A stretch of DNA of 64,000 nucleotides from Paenibacillus odorifer (GTDB lineage Bacteria; Bacillota; Bacilli; Paenibacillales; Paenibacillaceae): contig NZ_CP009428.1 of assembly GCF_000758725.1 (NCBI RefSeq), positions 6,262,001 through 6,326,000 of the forward strand, in the 5' to 3' direction. Below, piece by piece: positions 53,511 to 62,017 of this stretch (the stretch's first letter is position 1; each line of letters starts with the position of its first letter). A program made the translations under genes and the position numbers. The notes under the pieces are model-generated. The model was not told the DNA's origin. It worked only from the letters and a program-made list of their open reading frames with translations, and made no database searches.

Positions 53511-54743
53511 TTAAGTGCGATATGCGGCGTTAATACGCACATAATCGTAAGTTAGGTCACAGCCCCAAGCCGTTGCTTTCCCGCTTCCATCATGCAGATC
53601 TACAGTGATCAGCACAGTTTCACTTTTTTGCAAATAGGCCAAAGCCTTTTCCTCGTCAAAAGCAACTGGCTTCGAGTGCAAAAGCACCTCAATATCCCCT
53701 AACGAAATGTTCACACGCTCCGGAGATACCGGAACACCCGCGCGTCCAACCGCAGCAATAATCCGTCCCCAGTTCGCATCCGCTCCAAAAATAGCAGATT
53801 TCACTAGACTAGAACCAACCACTGTTTTGGCAATCGCTGCCGCCGCCTCATCATGAACAGCACCATTCACTTGAACCTCAATCAGGTGAGTTGCACCTTC
53901 GCCATCACGAGCAATCGCTTTGGCAAGCGTCTGGCAGACATACGTGAATCCAGCAGCAAAAGCGTCCCAATCCGGATGCAGTCGTGTCAGCTTCTCATTA
54001 CCGGCAAGCCCACTCGCCATCGACACTAACATATCATTGGTACTAGTATCTCCATCGACTGTAATCATATTAAAAGTAACATTCGTAGCTGAACGCAGAA
54101 GACTAAGTAAATCCTCCGCTGCAATATCAGCATCCGTGGTCATAAAGCCAAGCATGGTAGCCATGTTAGGATGGATCATCCCTGAGCCCTTTGCAGCTCC
54201 GGCAATTGTAACTTCTACACCGCCAACGAGCACCTTCACGGCGATCTCTTTTTTAACTAAATCAGTGGTAAGTATAGCTTGGCAGAATTCCTCCGCGCCA
54301 ATAGCTCCTCCATCCAGCTTCTCTGGTATTGCAGTGATCCCGCTACGTACGCAGTCCATCTTCAACAGTTCACCGATAACTCCAGTCGAAGCAACAGCCA
54401 CATCATTAACGGCCACACCTAAATGCTGAGCCGCAGCAGCGCGCATCTCATAAGCATCTGCTTCACCTTGTTCGCCTGTGCAGGCATTGGCATTCCCGCT
54501 GTTCACGATAACCGCCTGCAATACTCCGTTCGAAAGGCTTTCCCGAGTTACTTTCAGCGGAGCCGCCTGAAAAACATTCGTCGTATACACGGCCGCAGCC
54601 GTTGCCGGAACTTCACACAGAATCACTCCGAGATCGTTGCGATCTGTTTTTTTCAATCCACAATGCAATCCTCCGGACCTAAAACCCTTAGGTGAAGTGA
54701 TGCTTCCACCCTCCAAGGTGGTAAATAACTCAATCTCGCTCAT
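53511..54743 (-). CDS. argJ: Bifunctional ornithine acetyltransferase / N-acetylglutamate synthase
   Basis: 410 residues from ATG 54743. It moves the acetyl group from N-acetylornithine to glutamate, making the pathway cyclic; some ArgJ also use acetyl-CoA. The self-cleavage site before the nucleophilic Thr is in KGSGMIHPNMATMLGFM. SPKGFRSGGLHCGLK and the C-terminal YVRINAAYRT are conserved. No good ribosome site precedes this start, which is 20 bases after the argC stop, so coupling to argC is likely. Confidence 0.95.
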   Translation of the reverse strand: MSEIELFTTLEGGSITSPKGFRSGGLHCGLKKTDRNDLGVILCEVPATAAAVYTTNVFQAAPLKVTRESLSNGVLQAVIVNSGNANACTGEQGEADAYEMRAAAAQHLGVAVNDVAVASTGVIGELLKMDCVRSGITAIPEKLDGGAIGAEEFCQAILTTDLVKKEIAVKVLVGGVEVTIAGAAKGSGMIHPNMATMLGFMTTDADIAAEDLLSLLRSATNVTFNMITVDGDTSTNDMLVSMASGLAGNEKLTRLHPDWDAFAAGFTYVCQTLAKAIARDGEGATHLIEVQVNGAVHDEAAAAIAKTVVGSSLVKSAIFGADANWGRIIAAVGRAGVPVSPERVNISLGDIEVLLHSKPVAFDEEKALAYLQKSETVLITVDLHDGSGKATAWGCDLTYDYVRINAAYRT

Positions 54744-54763
54744 ATTATTTGTACCGCTGATCC

Positions 54764-55819
54764 TTATGGATACACAGGTGTGTAGCCGAGGCCAAGGGTT
54801 TCCTCCCATCCCATCATCAAATTAAGGTTCTGTATTGCCTGCCCTGCCGCACCTTTTACAACATTATCAATGACGGAGACTATGGTCACCCGCCCTGTAC
54901 GAGCATCTGTTGCAAATCCGATATCACAATAATTAGAGCCGCTAACTTCTTTTGTCGCCGGAATCACACCTACATCACGCACCCGCACATATGGCCGGCC
55001 CGCATAATATTCACGGTATAAATTCACAAAATCCTGCTCCGTATAATTGTCCGTCATCCCTGCATACATCGTACTCATAATTCCCCGGCTCATCGGCACG
55101 AGATGTGTGGTGAACGTTACCGTTACCTTTTCTCCAGCAATCTCTGTGAGCGTCTGCTCAATTTCTGGTATATGTTGATGCTTATTGATTTTATAAGCTT
55201 TAAAGTTCTCATTAATCTCTGCATAATGTACCATCAGGCTTGTTCCGCGTCCTGCTCCAGTAACTCCTGATTTCGCATCAATAATAATACTGTCGTGCTT
55301 AATCCAACCTGCCTGAATTGCAGGAATTAGTCCAAGAAGTGTAGCTGTAGGATAACAGCCTGGATTAGATATAAAATCAACCCCTGCCGCACGCTCTCCA
55401 AACACCTCGCAAAGTCCGTATACAGCCTGCTCTAGATATTCATCAGCCGGAGCGGGATGTTTATACCAGTGCTCATACTCTGCACCATCCTTCAATCGGA
55501 AATCACCGGACAGATCCACGACCTTAAGTCCAGCTTCCAGCAGCTGCGGCACCAGCTTTGCGCTCACACCCGACGGCGTTGCCGTAAATACCACATCCGC
55601 CCGCTCAGCCATTTGAGCCGGGTCAACGCCATCCAGCCTTCGATCAATGATGCCCGTCAAATGCGGAAAACCTTCCTCTATAGCATCCCCTGCGCTTGAT
55701 GAGGAAATTACCGAAGTAATCTCTACCTTAGGATGACTTTGTAGCAGCCGAATCAGCTCTACGCCCCCATAACCCGTTGATCCAACAATCGCCGCTCTCA
55801 GCTTGCCCTCCACTGTCAT
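54764..55819 (-). CDS. argC: N-acetyl-gamma-glutamyl-phosphate reductase
   Basis: 351 residues from ATG 55819. AAIVGSTGYGGVELIRLL is the NADPH-binding start and the catalytic Cys is in SNPGCYPTATLLGL; HQHIPEIEQTL and HLVPMSRGIMSTMYA also match ArgC. The longer frame to 55900 would cover the promoter and the operator, so it is rejected. First gene of the argCJBDFGH cluster. No argR or carAB gene is inside the window. Confidence 0.96.
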   Translation of the reverse strand: MTVEGKLRAAIVGSTGYGGVELIRLLQSHPKVEITSVISSSSAGDAIEEGFPHLTGIIDRRLDGVDPAQMAERADVVFTATPSGVSAKLVPQLLEAGLKVVDLSGDFRLKDGAEYEHWYKHPAPADEYLEQAVYGLCEVFGERAAGVDFISNPGCYPTATLLGLIPAIQAGWIKHDSIIIDAKSGVTGAGRGTSLMVHYAEINENFKAYKINKHQHIPEIEQTLTEIAGEKVTVTFTTHLVPMSRGIMSTMYAGMTDNYTEQDFVNLYREYYAGRPYVRVRDVGVIPATKEVSGSNYCDIGFATDARTGRVTIVSVIDNVVKGAAGQAIQNLNLMMGWEETLGLGYTPVYP

Positions 55820-55836
55820 CCCCACTTCCTGCTTAT

Positions 55837-55866
55837 CATGAATTATAATAAATAATATAATGCATA
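55837..55866. promoter_or_regulatory. ArgR-like operator (ARG box) before argC
   Basis: A/T-rich palindrome with arms TGAATTATA and TATAATGCA separated by 8 bases, matching the general ARG-box shape (TGAAT...ATTCA) with one mismatch. It lies just downstream of the predicted transcription start, where a repressor would block argC-H expression when arginine is plentiful. The repressor is inferred. Confidence 0.55.
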
Positions 55867-55886
55867 CCGTCTTAGAAATATGTATT

Positions 55887-55915
55887 ATTATACGACTCAA
55901 TTAATATAAATACAA
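55887..55915 (-). promoter_or_regulatory. Sigma-A-type promoter of the arginine operon
   Basis: TTGTAT (55915-55910) and TATAAT (55892-55887) with a 17-base spacer on the minus strand. It places the transcription start near 55880, about 60 bases before the argC ATG. Confidence 0.75.
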
Positions 55916-55960
55916 CACATAGTGTTAACTTTCTTTATTCCTAAATATAATTCTATTTAC

Positions 55961-55984
55961 AAAAAAAGAGAAGCGTAGCTTCTC
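55961..55984 (-). terminator. Rho-independent terminator of the YitT-family gene
   Basis: GAGAAGC pairs with GCTTCTC around a 3-base loop, followed by seven T on the minus strand. It isolates the arginine promoter from upstream transcription. Confidence 0.85.
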
Positions 55985-55996
55985 CTTTCGGAGAAA

Positions 55997-56881
55997 TTAC
56001 ACTTCTCTTTTAAAGCCTTCACCCAGCACCTCATGCGCCTCAGTTATAATCACAAAAGCACTAGTATCTACCGATTGAACAATCGCTTTTAATCTGGAAA
56101 CCTCATTCTGACCTACTACAACCATTAGCACCGTACGCTCATCACCAGTATAACCGCCATGTGCATCCAGCTTCGTCAGACCCCGATCCAGATCATTCAA
56201 AATCGCCTCAGATATTTCTTCCGTCTTGTCCGAGATTATGTAAGCCACCTTTGTATAACGGAAGCCTACCTCTATCGCATTAATGGCCTTACCTGTAACA
56301 AACAGACCGATCAGTGCATACAGTGCTTGTTCCATACCGAGTATAAAAGCAGCCAGCACAATGACCGTCCCGTCCAGCAGCACTACAGAAATCGAGAAGC
56401 TGAGACCGGATATCTTTTGAATAATCTGCGCCAAAATAGTAAGTCCACCTGTCGAGCCCCGTCCGCGGAACACAAGACCTAACCCCACCCCCACACAGAT
56501 ACCGCCATAAATGGAGGCTAAGAGTGGATTGGTGGTAGGTGCAGGCAAATCTTTTGTCAACAAGATAAAGAGCGGCAACACAAAGCTCCCAAGGAGCGAG
56601 CGAACTCCGTATTGTTTACCCAAGAAGATTACCCCGAGTACAAACAACGGAATATTAAGCGCCCATTGCGTAAATGCCGGCTCAGCCCCAAACCAAGCTT
56701 CAGCCAATACCGACAGACCGGATACACCACCAGAAGCAATATGATTAGGCAGAAAAAAAAGATTAAACCCCAGCGCTGTAACTAGCGATCCGAGCAAAAT
56801 TAACATCGTATCCACCACATGTCGGAGTGGCCCATTCAAAGGAATCAGTGGGGGTTTATTACGTGAATTGACTTTTTGCAT
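55997..56881 (-). CDS. YitT-family membrane protein (YvjA-like)
   Basis: 294 residues from ATG 56881, ten bases after AAGGAG. Five or six membrane helices (about 20-200; SLVTALGFNLFFLPNHIASGG, RGRGSTGGLTILAQIIQK) form the YitT_membrane domain, and a soluble DUF2179 domain (about 215-290; YIISDKTEEISEAILNDLDRG, ERTVLMVVVGQNEVSRLK) follows. Function unknown; transport or sensing has been suggested for the family. In B. subtilis a YitT paralogue (yvjA) also follows prfB, so this is the orthologous position. Confidence 0.9.
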   Translation of the reverse strand: MQKVNSRNKPPLIPLNGPLRHVVDTMLILLGSLVTALGFNLFFLPNHIASGGVSGLSVLAEAWFGAEPAFTQWALNIPLFVLGVIFLGKQYGVRSLLGSFVLPLFILLTKDLPAPTTNPLLASIYGGICVGVGLGLVFRGRGSTGGLTILAQIIQKISGLSFSISVVLLDGTVIVLAAFILGMEQALYALIGLFVTGKAINAIEVGFRYTKVAYIISDKTEEISEAILNDLDRGLTKLDAHGGYTGDERTVLMVVVGQNEVSRLKAIVQSVDTSAFVIITEAHEVLGEGFKREV

Positions 56882-56983
56882 TTCAAAGGCTCTCCTTAAA
56901 GTGTCATCTTGCTCTACGAAAGAAGAAACGGCCATCCCATCCTAATCCATGAATGGTATCCGTTTCCCCCGAAACTTTCTCTT

Positions 56984-58097
56984 TTATTCTGCCTCAATCT
57001 TGATCTGGCTACGCAGGTAACCATCAATGAATACATCAATATCTCCGTCCATAACAGAACCCACATTCCCCGTTTCCACGGAAGTACGGTGATCCTTAAC
57101 CATGTTATACGGATGGAATACATAGGAACGGATCTGACTGCCCCAAGCAATATCGGATTGCTCACCGCGAATCTCATCCAAATGCTGTTGCTGCTCTTGC
57201 AGTTTGCGCTCATATAGCTTGGAACGCAGCATTTTCATCGCTTGTTCGCGGTTTTTGATCTGTGAACGTTCGTTCTGACAGGTTACCACCACACCCGTAG
57301 GTAAGTGAGTAATCCGCACCGCAGAGTCTGTGGTATTGATATGCTGTCCACCGGCGCCGCTCGCCCGATACGTATCGATCTTCAAATCCTCAGTACGAAT
57401 TTCAACTTCTACATCATCGGCAATTTCCGGAACGACATCACAGGATACAAAAGAGGTATGCCGTCTGCCCGAAGAGTCAAACGGAGAAATCCGTACTAGC
57501 CGATGTACACCTTTTTCAGCTTTCAGATATCCGTAGGCGTTGAAGCCTTTAATAAGTAATGTGACGCTCTTGATTCCCGCTTCATCACCCGGTAAGTAGT
57601 CCAGCACCTCAACCTTGAATCCACGTTTTTCAGCCCAACGGGTATACATCCGCAGCAGCATCTGGCCCCAGTCTTGGGATTCCGTACCGCCCGCACCCGG
57701 ATGGAGCTCAAGAATAGCATTCAGCTTGTCATACGGCTGGTTAAGTAGCAATTGCAGCTCGAATTCATCCACTTTGCTACCTAAACTGCTGATCGTCTCC
57801 CCAATCTCTGCTGCAAGACCTTCATCGCCCTCTTCATCCGCAAGCTCCGCCATCATCGCAGCATCGTCGTATTCTTGTTGCAGCTTCTCGTATTGATCCA
57901 CGGACGATTTCACGGCATTCATCTCGCCGATTACGCTCTGTGCCTGCTCTGGATTATCCCAGAAGCCTGGAGCAGCCATTTTTTCTTCAAAGTTCGAGAT
58001 CATCTCTTGCTTAAGATCTAAGTCAAAGAGACCCCCTAAGGTCAGTTAGTTTCTTGCCTATTTCACGCAGATCCTGCTTTACATTAGCTTCAATCAT
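56984..58097 (-). CDS. prfB: Peptide chain release factor 2 with programmed +1 frameshift
   Basis: The gene is in two frames. Frame one starts at ATG 58097 (AGGTGA upstream) and encodes 24 residues ending RGSL before an in-frame TGA at 58025-58023. A +1 shift at CTT-T continues as DLDLKQEM and runs to 56984, giving about 370 residues, the normal RF2 length. The stop-recognition motif SPFDSSGRRHTSF and the hydrolysis motif RASGAGGQHIN are present. RF2 terminates at TGA and TAA. Low RF2 lets ribosomes shift at its own TGA, so the protein regulates its synthesis. Any call starting at 58003 misses the first part. It is transcribed separately from secA, which has its own terminator. Confidence 0.96.
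58022..58037 (-). promoter_or_regulatory. RF2 programmed frameshift site
   Basis: The minus-strand run AGG GGG TCT CTT TGA C has an internal Shine-Dalgarno-like AGGGGG a few bases before the slippery CTT and the TGA stop followed by C. This is the conserved arrangement in bacterial prfB genes. Confidence 0.95.
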
Positions 58098-58157
58098 ATG
58101 GTCACTTCACCTTTCAAAATAGGTTGTTACGGTCTTCGCTATTGGAAAGTTAGTAAT

Positions 58158-58314
58158 GAGTGAATGTTCAGCCATTCCGAGAAGGATTGGACTTCCGATC
58201 GCTGTTGTTTCCAGATTCCTTGAATTGATAACCGCATAGTGGTTGGAATCCCGAAACAAAGGCGAACACTCCGTTTCTCCAGTTCCAAACCTTCTCTCCA
58301 TTCCACATTCACTC
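58158..58314. repeat. Structured dispersed repeat, copy B (between prfB and secA)
   Basis: A long palindrome. Outer arms GAGTGAATGT (58158-58167) and ACATTCACTC (58305-58314) match perfectly, followed inward by GAGAAGG/CCTTCTC, TTGGA/TCCAA, TCGC/GCGA, and the stem TTGTTTC-x2-GATTCC with GGAATC-x2-GAAACAA, and an apical loop with AACCGCAT. Copy A at 50113-50228 has the same outline but different inner stem bases that still pair. The gap 58098-58462 holds this element and the secA terminator and no gene. Confidence 0.82.
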
Positions 58315-58327
58315 AAGTGCTAAATAT

Positions 58328-58384
58328 CCAAAAAAGCGACTGGGCCGTAAACGGGGGATACCCCCGGGCCCAGCCGCTCTTTAT
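58328..58384 (-). terminator. Rho-independent terminator of secA
   Basis: AGCGGCTGGGCC pairs with GGCCCAGTCGCT, with an inner GGGGG/CCCCC stem, and is followed by six T on the minus strand. Confidence 0.92.
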
Positions 58385-58462
58385 GGTTAGTATACCCATA
58401 GAGATCAGGGCTAAAGACTTACATCTTCAACACCTGAATATGAGCGCTACTAAACGTTTGTT

Positions 58463-60970
58463 TTATGCGTTTTGACCGTGGCAGTTCTTGTACTTCTTGC
58501 CGCTTCCGCAAGGGCAAAGATCATTACGACCAGCTGCCGCCTCAACATGTACCGGACGTTTCTCAGCAGGTTCGCTGTTAGTGGAAATTTTATTTTCCTC
58601 TACAACGGATTGACGCTCCTGATTTGTCTCGATGTGAGCCTTCATAATATAAGTAGCTACTTCTTCTTGAATCGTAGCCGTCATAGTATTAAACATTTCG
58701 AATCCTTCGAATTGATACTCGCGAAGTGGATCTGTACCACCGTAAGCACGCAGGTGAATCCCTTGACGCAATTGATCCATCGCATCGATATGATCCATCC
58801 ACTTGCTGTCCACGGAGCGCAGCACGATTACCTTCTCGAATTCACGTACCAATTCTGAACCCAGGCGTTCTTCACGAGCAGCATATTTCTCAAGTACACG
58901 TTCAAAGATGTACTCAATGATCTCTTCTGCTTCCTTGCCCCACAGAATATCGCGAGTCAAAGCACCTTCTTCAAGCAGCTTGCTGTTTACGTAATCAGCA
59001 ACTTCTTGCAGCTCCCAGTTCTCAGGAATATCGTCACTGCAGTGTGCGTGAACAATACGTTCAATAACTGGCTTGATCATTTCAAGTACGATATCTTTAA
59101 TATTTTCAGACTCCAGAATCTCACGGCGTTGTTTATAAATAATTTCACGCTGTTGATTCATCACGTCATCATATTGCAATACGACTTTACGAATATCAAA
59201 GTTATTACCTTCAACACGTTTCTGAGCAGATTCCACAGCACGCGTAATCATGCGGCTCTCAATGGGCTGATCTTCCTCAAACCCAAGGCGATCCATCATA
59301 CTCAAAACGTTGTCAGCGCCGAAACGCTTCATCAATTCATCACCAAGGGACAAGTAGAATTGTGTAGAACCCGGGTCTCCTTGACGACCCGCACGACCAC
59401 GCAGCTGGTTATCAATCCGGCGCGATTCATGACGCTCTGTACCAATGATATGCAGACCACCAAGATCTGTCACACCTTCGCCCAGAACGATGTCCGTACC
59501 ACGACCTGCCATGTTGGTAGCAATCGTAACTGTACCAGGCTGACCTGCATGTGTAATGATTTCAGCTTCCGCAGCGTGATGCTTCGCGTTAAGCACTTGG
59601 TGTCTAACGCCTTTGCGCTTCAGCATTTCAGATACGAGCTCTGAATTCTCAATCGACACTGTACCCACAAGTACAGGTTGGTTCTTTTTGTGACGTTCTA
59701 CAATTTCTGCCACTACAGCGTTGAACTTACCGTTCTCACTCTTGTAGACGACATCCGGCATATCTATGCGCTGATTTGGTTTATTCGTAGGGACTTGAAG
59801 AACTTCAAGACCATAAATCTTCTTGAACTCTTCTTCCTCAGTTTTAGCTGTACCTGTCATACCGCCCAATTTGCGATACATACGGAAATAGTTCTGGAAA
59901 GTAATCGTAGCAAGCGTCATGCTCTCATTCTGTACTTCGATTTCTTCCTTCGCTTCAATCGCTTGGTGCAAACCGTCACTATAACGACGGCCTGACATTA
60001 AACGTCCCGTAAATTCATCAACAATAACGACCTCACCCTCGTTAACAACGTAATCTACGTCACGACGCATAATTACGTTTGCTTTCAGGGCTTGGACGAT
60101 ATGGTGATTCAAGGTTACATGACTGTGATCATACAAGTTCTCAATACCAAAAGCACGTTCAGCAGTAGCTACACCTTTTTCAGTCAAGGCTACAGACTTC
60201 ACTTTGATATCAACTGTGTAGTCTTCTTCAGCTTTAAGCTTTTTCACAAAGCGGTCTGCTGCAAAGTACAATTCAGTAGACTTCTCAGCTTGTCCGGAAA
60301 TGATAAGAGGTGTACGTGCTTCATCAATAAGAATGGAGTCCACTTCATCAATAATACAGAAATAAAGAGGGCGCTGAACCATTTGTTCTTTATAAAGCAC
60401 CATGTTGTCACGCAAATAATCGAAACCAAATTCGTTGTTCGTGCCATACGTAATATCGCAGGCGTAAGCATCTTGTTTATCAGCATGGTCCATACCGCTT
60501 AGGTTAACCCCAACCGTCATGCCCAGGAAGTTATAGATTTGTGCCATTTGTGCGCTGTCGCGCTGAGCCAAATAGTCATTGACCGTTACTACGTGTACGC
60601 CTTTACCAAGCAAAGCATTTAAGTACACTGGCAATGTTCCTACTAGAGTCTTACCTTCACCAGTCTTCATCTCGGAGATTCGGCCTTCATGCAGGGCCAT
60701 ACCACCAATTAACTGTACATCAAAATGCCGCATGCCAAGCGTCCGTTTGGAAGCTTCACGTACGGTTGCAAACGCCTCAGGAAGAATTTCTTCCAAGGTT
60801 TCGCCTTTCTCAATACGGGCGCGGAACTCTTCCGTCTTAGCTTTTAAAGCTTCATCGGATAGTGCTACAAATTCCGGCTCCAATCCATTAATTACATCGA
60901 CTGTCTTCATGAGACGTTTAACGTCACGATCGTTTGTGTCTCCGAATATTTTCTTTACAAGTCCTAGCAT
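58463..60970 (-). CDS. secA: Preprotein translocase ATPase SecA
   Basis: 835 residues, the usual Gram-positive length. It drives protein export through SecYEG. Walker A is MKTGEGKTLVGTLP (about 101-114), the DEAD-type box is IIDEVDSILIDEARTPL, and the motif VI region contains GRAGRQGDPGSTQFYLSL. The C-terminal zinc motif is CPCGSGKKYKNCHG. AAAGGGG lies before the ATG. Both flanks carry terminators, so it is probably monocistronic. Confidence 0.98.
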   Translation of the reverse strand: MLGLVKKIFGDTNDRDVKRLMKTVDVINGLEPEFVALSDEALKAKTEEFRARIEKGETLEEILPEAFATVREASKRTLGMRHFDVQLIGGMALHEGRISEMKTGEGKTLVGTLPVYLNALLGKGVHVVTVNDYLAQRDSAQMAQIYNFLGMTVGVNLSGMDHADKQDAYACDITYGTNNEFGFDYLRDNMVLYKEQMVQRPLYFCIIDEVDSILIDEARTPLIISGQAEKSTELYFAADRFVKKLKAEEDYTVDIKVKSVALTEKGVATAERAFGIENLYDHSHVTLNHHIVQALKANVIMRRDVDYVVNEGEVVIVDEFTGRLMSGRRYSDGLHQAIEAKEEIEVQNESMTLATITFQNYFRMYRKLGGMTGTAKTEEEEFKKIYGLEVLQVPTNKPNQRIDMPDVVYKSENGKFNAVVAEIVERHKKNQPVLVGTVSIENSELVSEMLKRKGVRHQVLNAKHHAAEAEIITHAGQPGTVTIATNMAGRGTDIVLGEGVTDLGGLHIIGTERHESRRIDNQLRGRAGRQGDPGSTQFYLSLGDELMKRFGADNVLSMMDRLGFEEDQPIESRMITRAVESAQKRVEGNNFDIRKVVLQYDDVMNQQREIIYKQRREILESENIKDIVLEMIKPVIERIVHAHCSDDIPENWELQEVADYVNSKLLEEGALTRDILWGKEAEEIIEYIFERVLEKYAAREERLGSELVREFEKVIVLRSVDSKWMDHIDAMDQLRQGIHLRAYGGTDPLREYQFEGFEMFNTMTATIQEEVATYIMKAHIETNQERQSVVEENKISTNSEPAEKRPVHVEAAAGRNDLCPCGSGKKYKNCHGQNA

Positions 60971-61133
60971 GGTTAACCCCTTTCATGCAACACAGATGGT
61001 GGAACCGAGCCCATCCTCACAAAATTGAAAGGGCCATTTATAAATTCGATTCCGCTGCTTCATAAATTGTAACAGTTTGTAAGAGATGCCGCAATACAAG
61101 GTGTAACAGCCACATTTTTCATATATACGCACA

Positions 61134-61169
61134 AGAGCCCTATTCGCTATAAGCGAATAGGGGCTCGGT
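61134..61169. terminator. Strong hairpin between hpf and secA
   Basis: GAGCCCTATTCGC pairs with GCGAATAGGGGCTC around a 5-7 base loop. No long T-run follows on the minus strand, so termination may be partial. The rest of the 269-base gap (60971-61239) shows no gene. Confidence 0.6.
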
Positions 61170-61239
61170 TTAAATTTCCTAGGTTCTGACTAACTCTCGA
61201 GGCCCTTTATACTTAGAGCATAACTGGCATCATTGTATC

Positions 61240-61794
61240 TTAGCCCTGTTCAATCAGTCCATATTTACCATCATCACGTTTGTAAACTACGCTAACTTCC
61301 GAGGTGTCGATATTGGAAAACACAAAGAAATTATGTCCTACCATGTTCATTTGCAGAATCGCTTCTTCCACATCCATCGGCTTCATCGTAAAGCGTTTGT
61401 TCCTAACCACTTCTAAATCATCATAATCTTGTTCTTCTACAGCAACAGCGGCACTAGCTCCATCCACAAACAGCGTCTTGAGTCCCTCTTGACGGAACTT
61501 ACGGTTCAGCTTCGTTTTGTGTTTGCGAATTTGGCGTTCCAGCTTGTCCACAACGGCGTCTATGGAAGCATACATGTCATCGCTGCGATCTTCCGCACGA
61601 AGCGTCACGCCAGCAAGCGGAATGGTTACTTCCACCGTATGAAGGCCGCGAACTACGCCAAGCGTCACAGACCCTTCAGAGGTAGGGGGTGCTTCGAAAT
61701 ACTTCTCAAGTTTGCTGAGCTTCTTATCAACATACTCTCTCAAAGCGTCGGTCACGTCAATTTGTTGACCTCGAATGGTGAATTGCATGGCCAC
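61240..61794 (-). CDS. hpf: Long-form ribosome hibernation promoting factor
   Basis: 184 residues, the length of long HPF. The N-terminal S30AE domain (about 1-105) begins QFTIRGQQIDVTDALREYVDKKL and holds the basic HKTKLNRKFRQ patch that contacts the 30S subunit. After a linker, the C-terminal dimerisation domain (about 128-184; RFTMKPMDVEEAILQMNMVGHNFFVFSN) links two ribosomes into inactive 100S pairs in stationary phase. AAAGGAGG precedes the ATG. Located directly before secA as in B. subtilis (yvyD). Confidence 0.96.
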   Translation of the reverse strand: MAMQFTIRGQQIDVTDALREYVDKKLSKLEKYFEAPPTSEGSVTLGVVRGLHTVEVTIPLAGVTLRAEDRSDDMYASIDAVVDKLERQIRKHKTKLNRKFRQEGLKTLFVDGASAAVAVEEQDYDDLEVVRNKRFTMKPMDVEEAILQMNMVGHNFFVFSNIDTSEVSVVYKRDDGKYGLIEQG

Positions 61795-61815
61795 TCCTCC
61801 TTTAGTTACACCTTC

Positions 61816-61844
61816 ATTATACCAAATTGTAAGCGCTAAGTAAA
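61816..61844 (-). promoter_or_regulatory. Promoter of hpf
   Basis: TTTACT and a perfect TATAAT are 17 bases apart on the minus strand. The spacer contains TGTAAGCGCT, reminiscent of half of a catabolite-response element but not a full match. No clear sigma-B promoter was recognised. Confidence 0.6.
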
Positions 61845-61902
61845 AAGCAATTCCTTACAGCCCTTACATTTAGATAACAAATGTTGTCATAGCGTTCACA
61901 AA

Positions 61903-61945
61903 TAAAACAAGTCCGGTAAGAGCAACCAATCGCCCTACCGGACCA
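61903..61945 (-). terminator. Rho-independent terminator of the SLH protein gene
   Basis: GTCCGGTA pairs with TACCGGAC across an internal loop, followed by TTGTTTTATTTG on the minus strand. Confidence 0.8.
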
Positions 61946-62017
61946 AAAGTAAACCTGTCGTTATTATAGTACGGATTCCACTCTTATATTCTCCGAATGA
62001 AATCACATAAGGTCAGG

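Noticed and set aside
58003..58097. Sequencing error or broken prfB
   Set aside because: The stop and frame change match the conserved RF2 programmed frameshift site exactly.
59006..59644. 212-codon open frame on the strand opposite secA
   Set aside because: It lies wholly antisense to conserved secA codons, has no ribosome site and looks like no known family.
61822..61838. Catabolite-response element upstream of hpf
   Set aside because: TGTAAGCGCT fits the first half of the consensus but the second half does not match.
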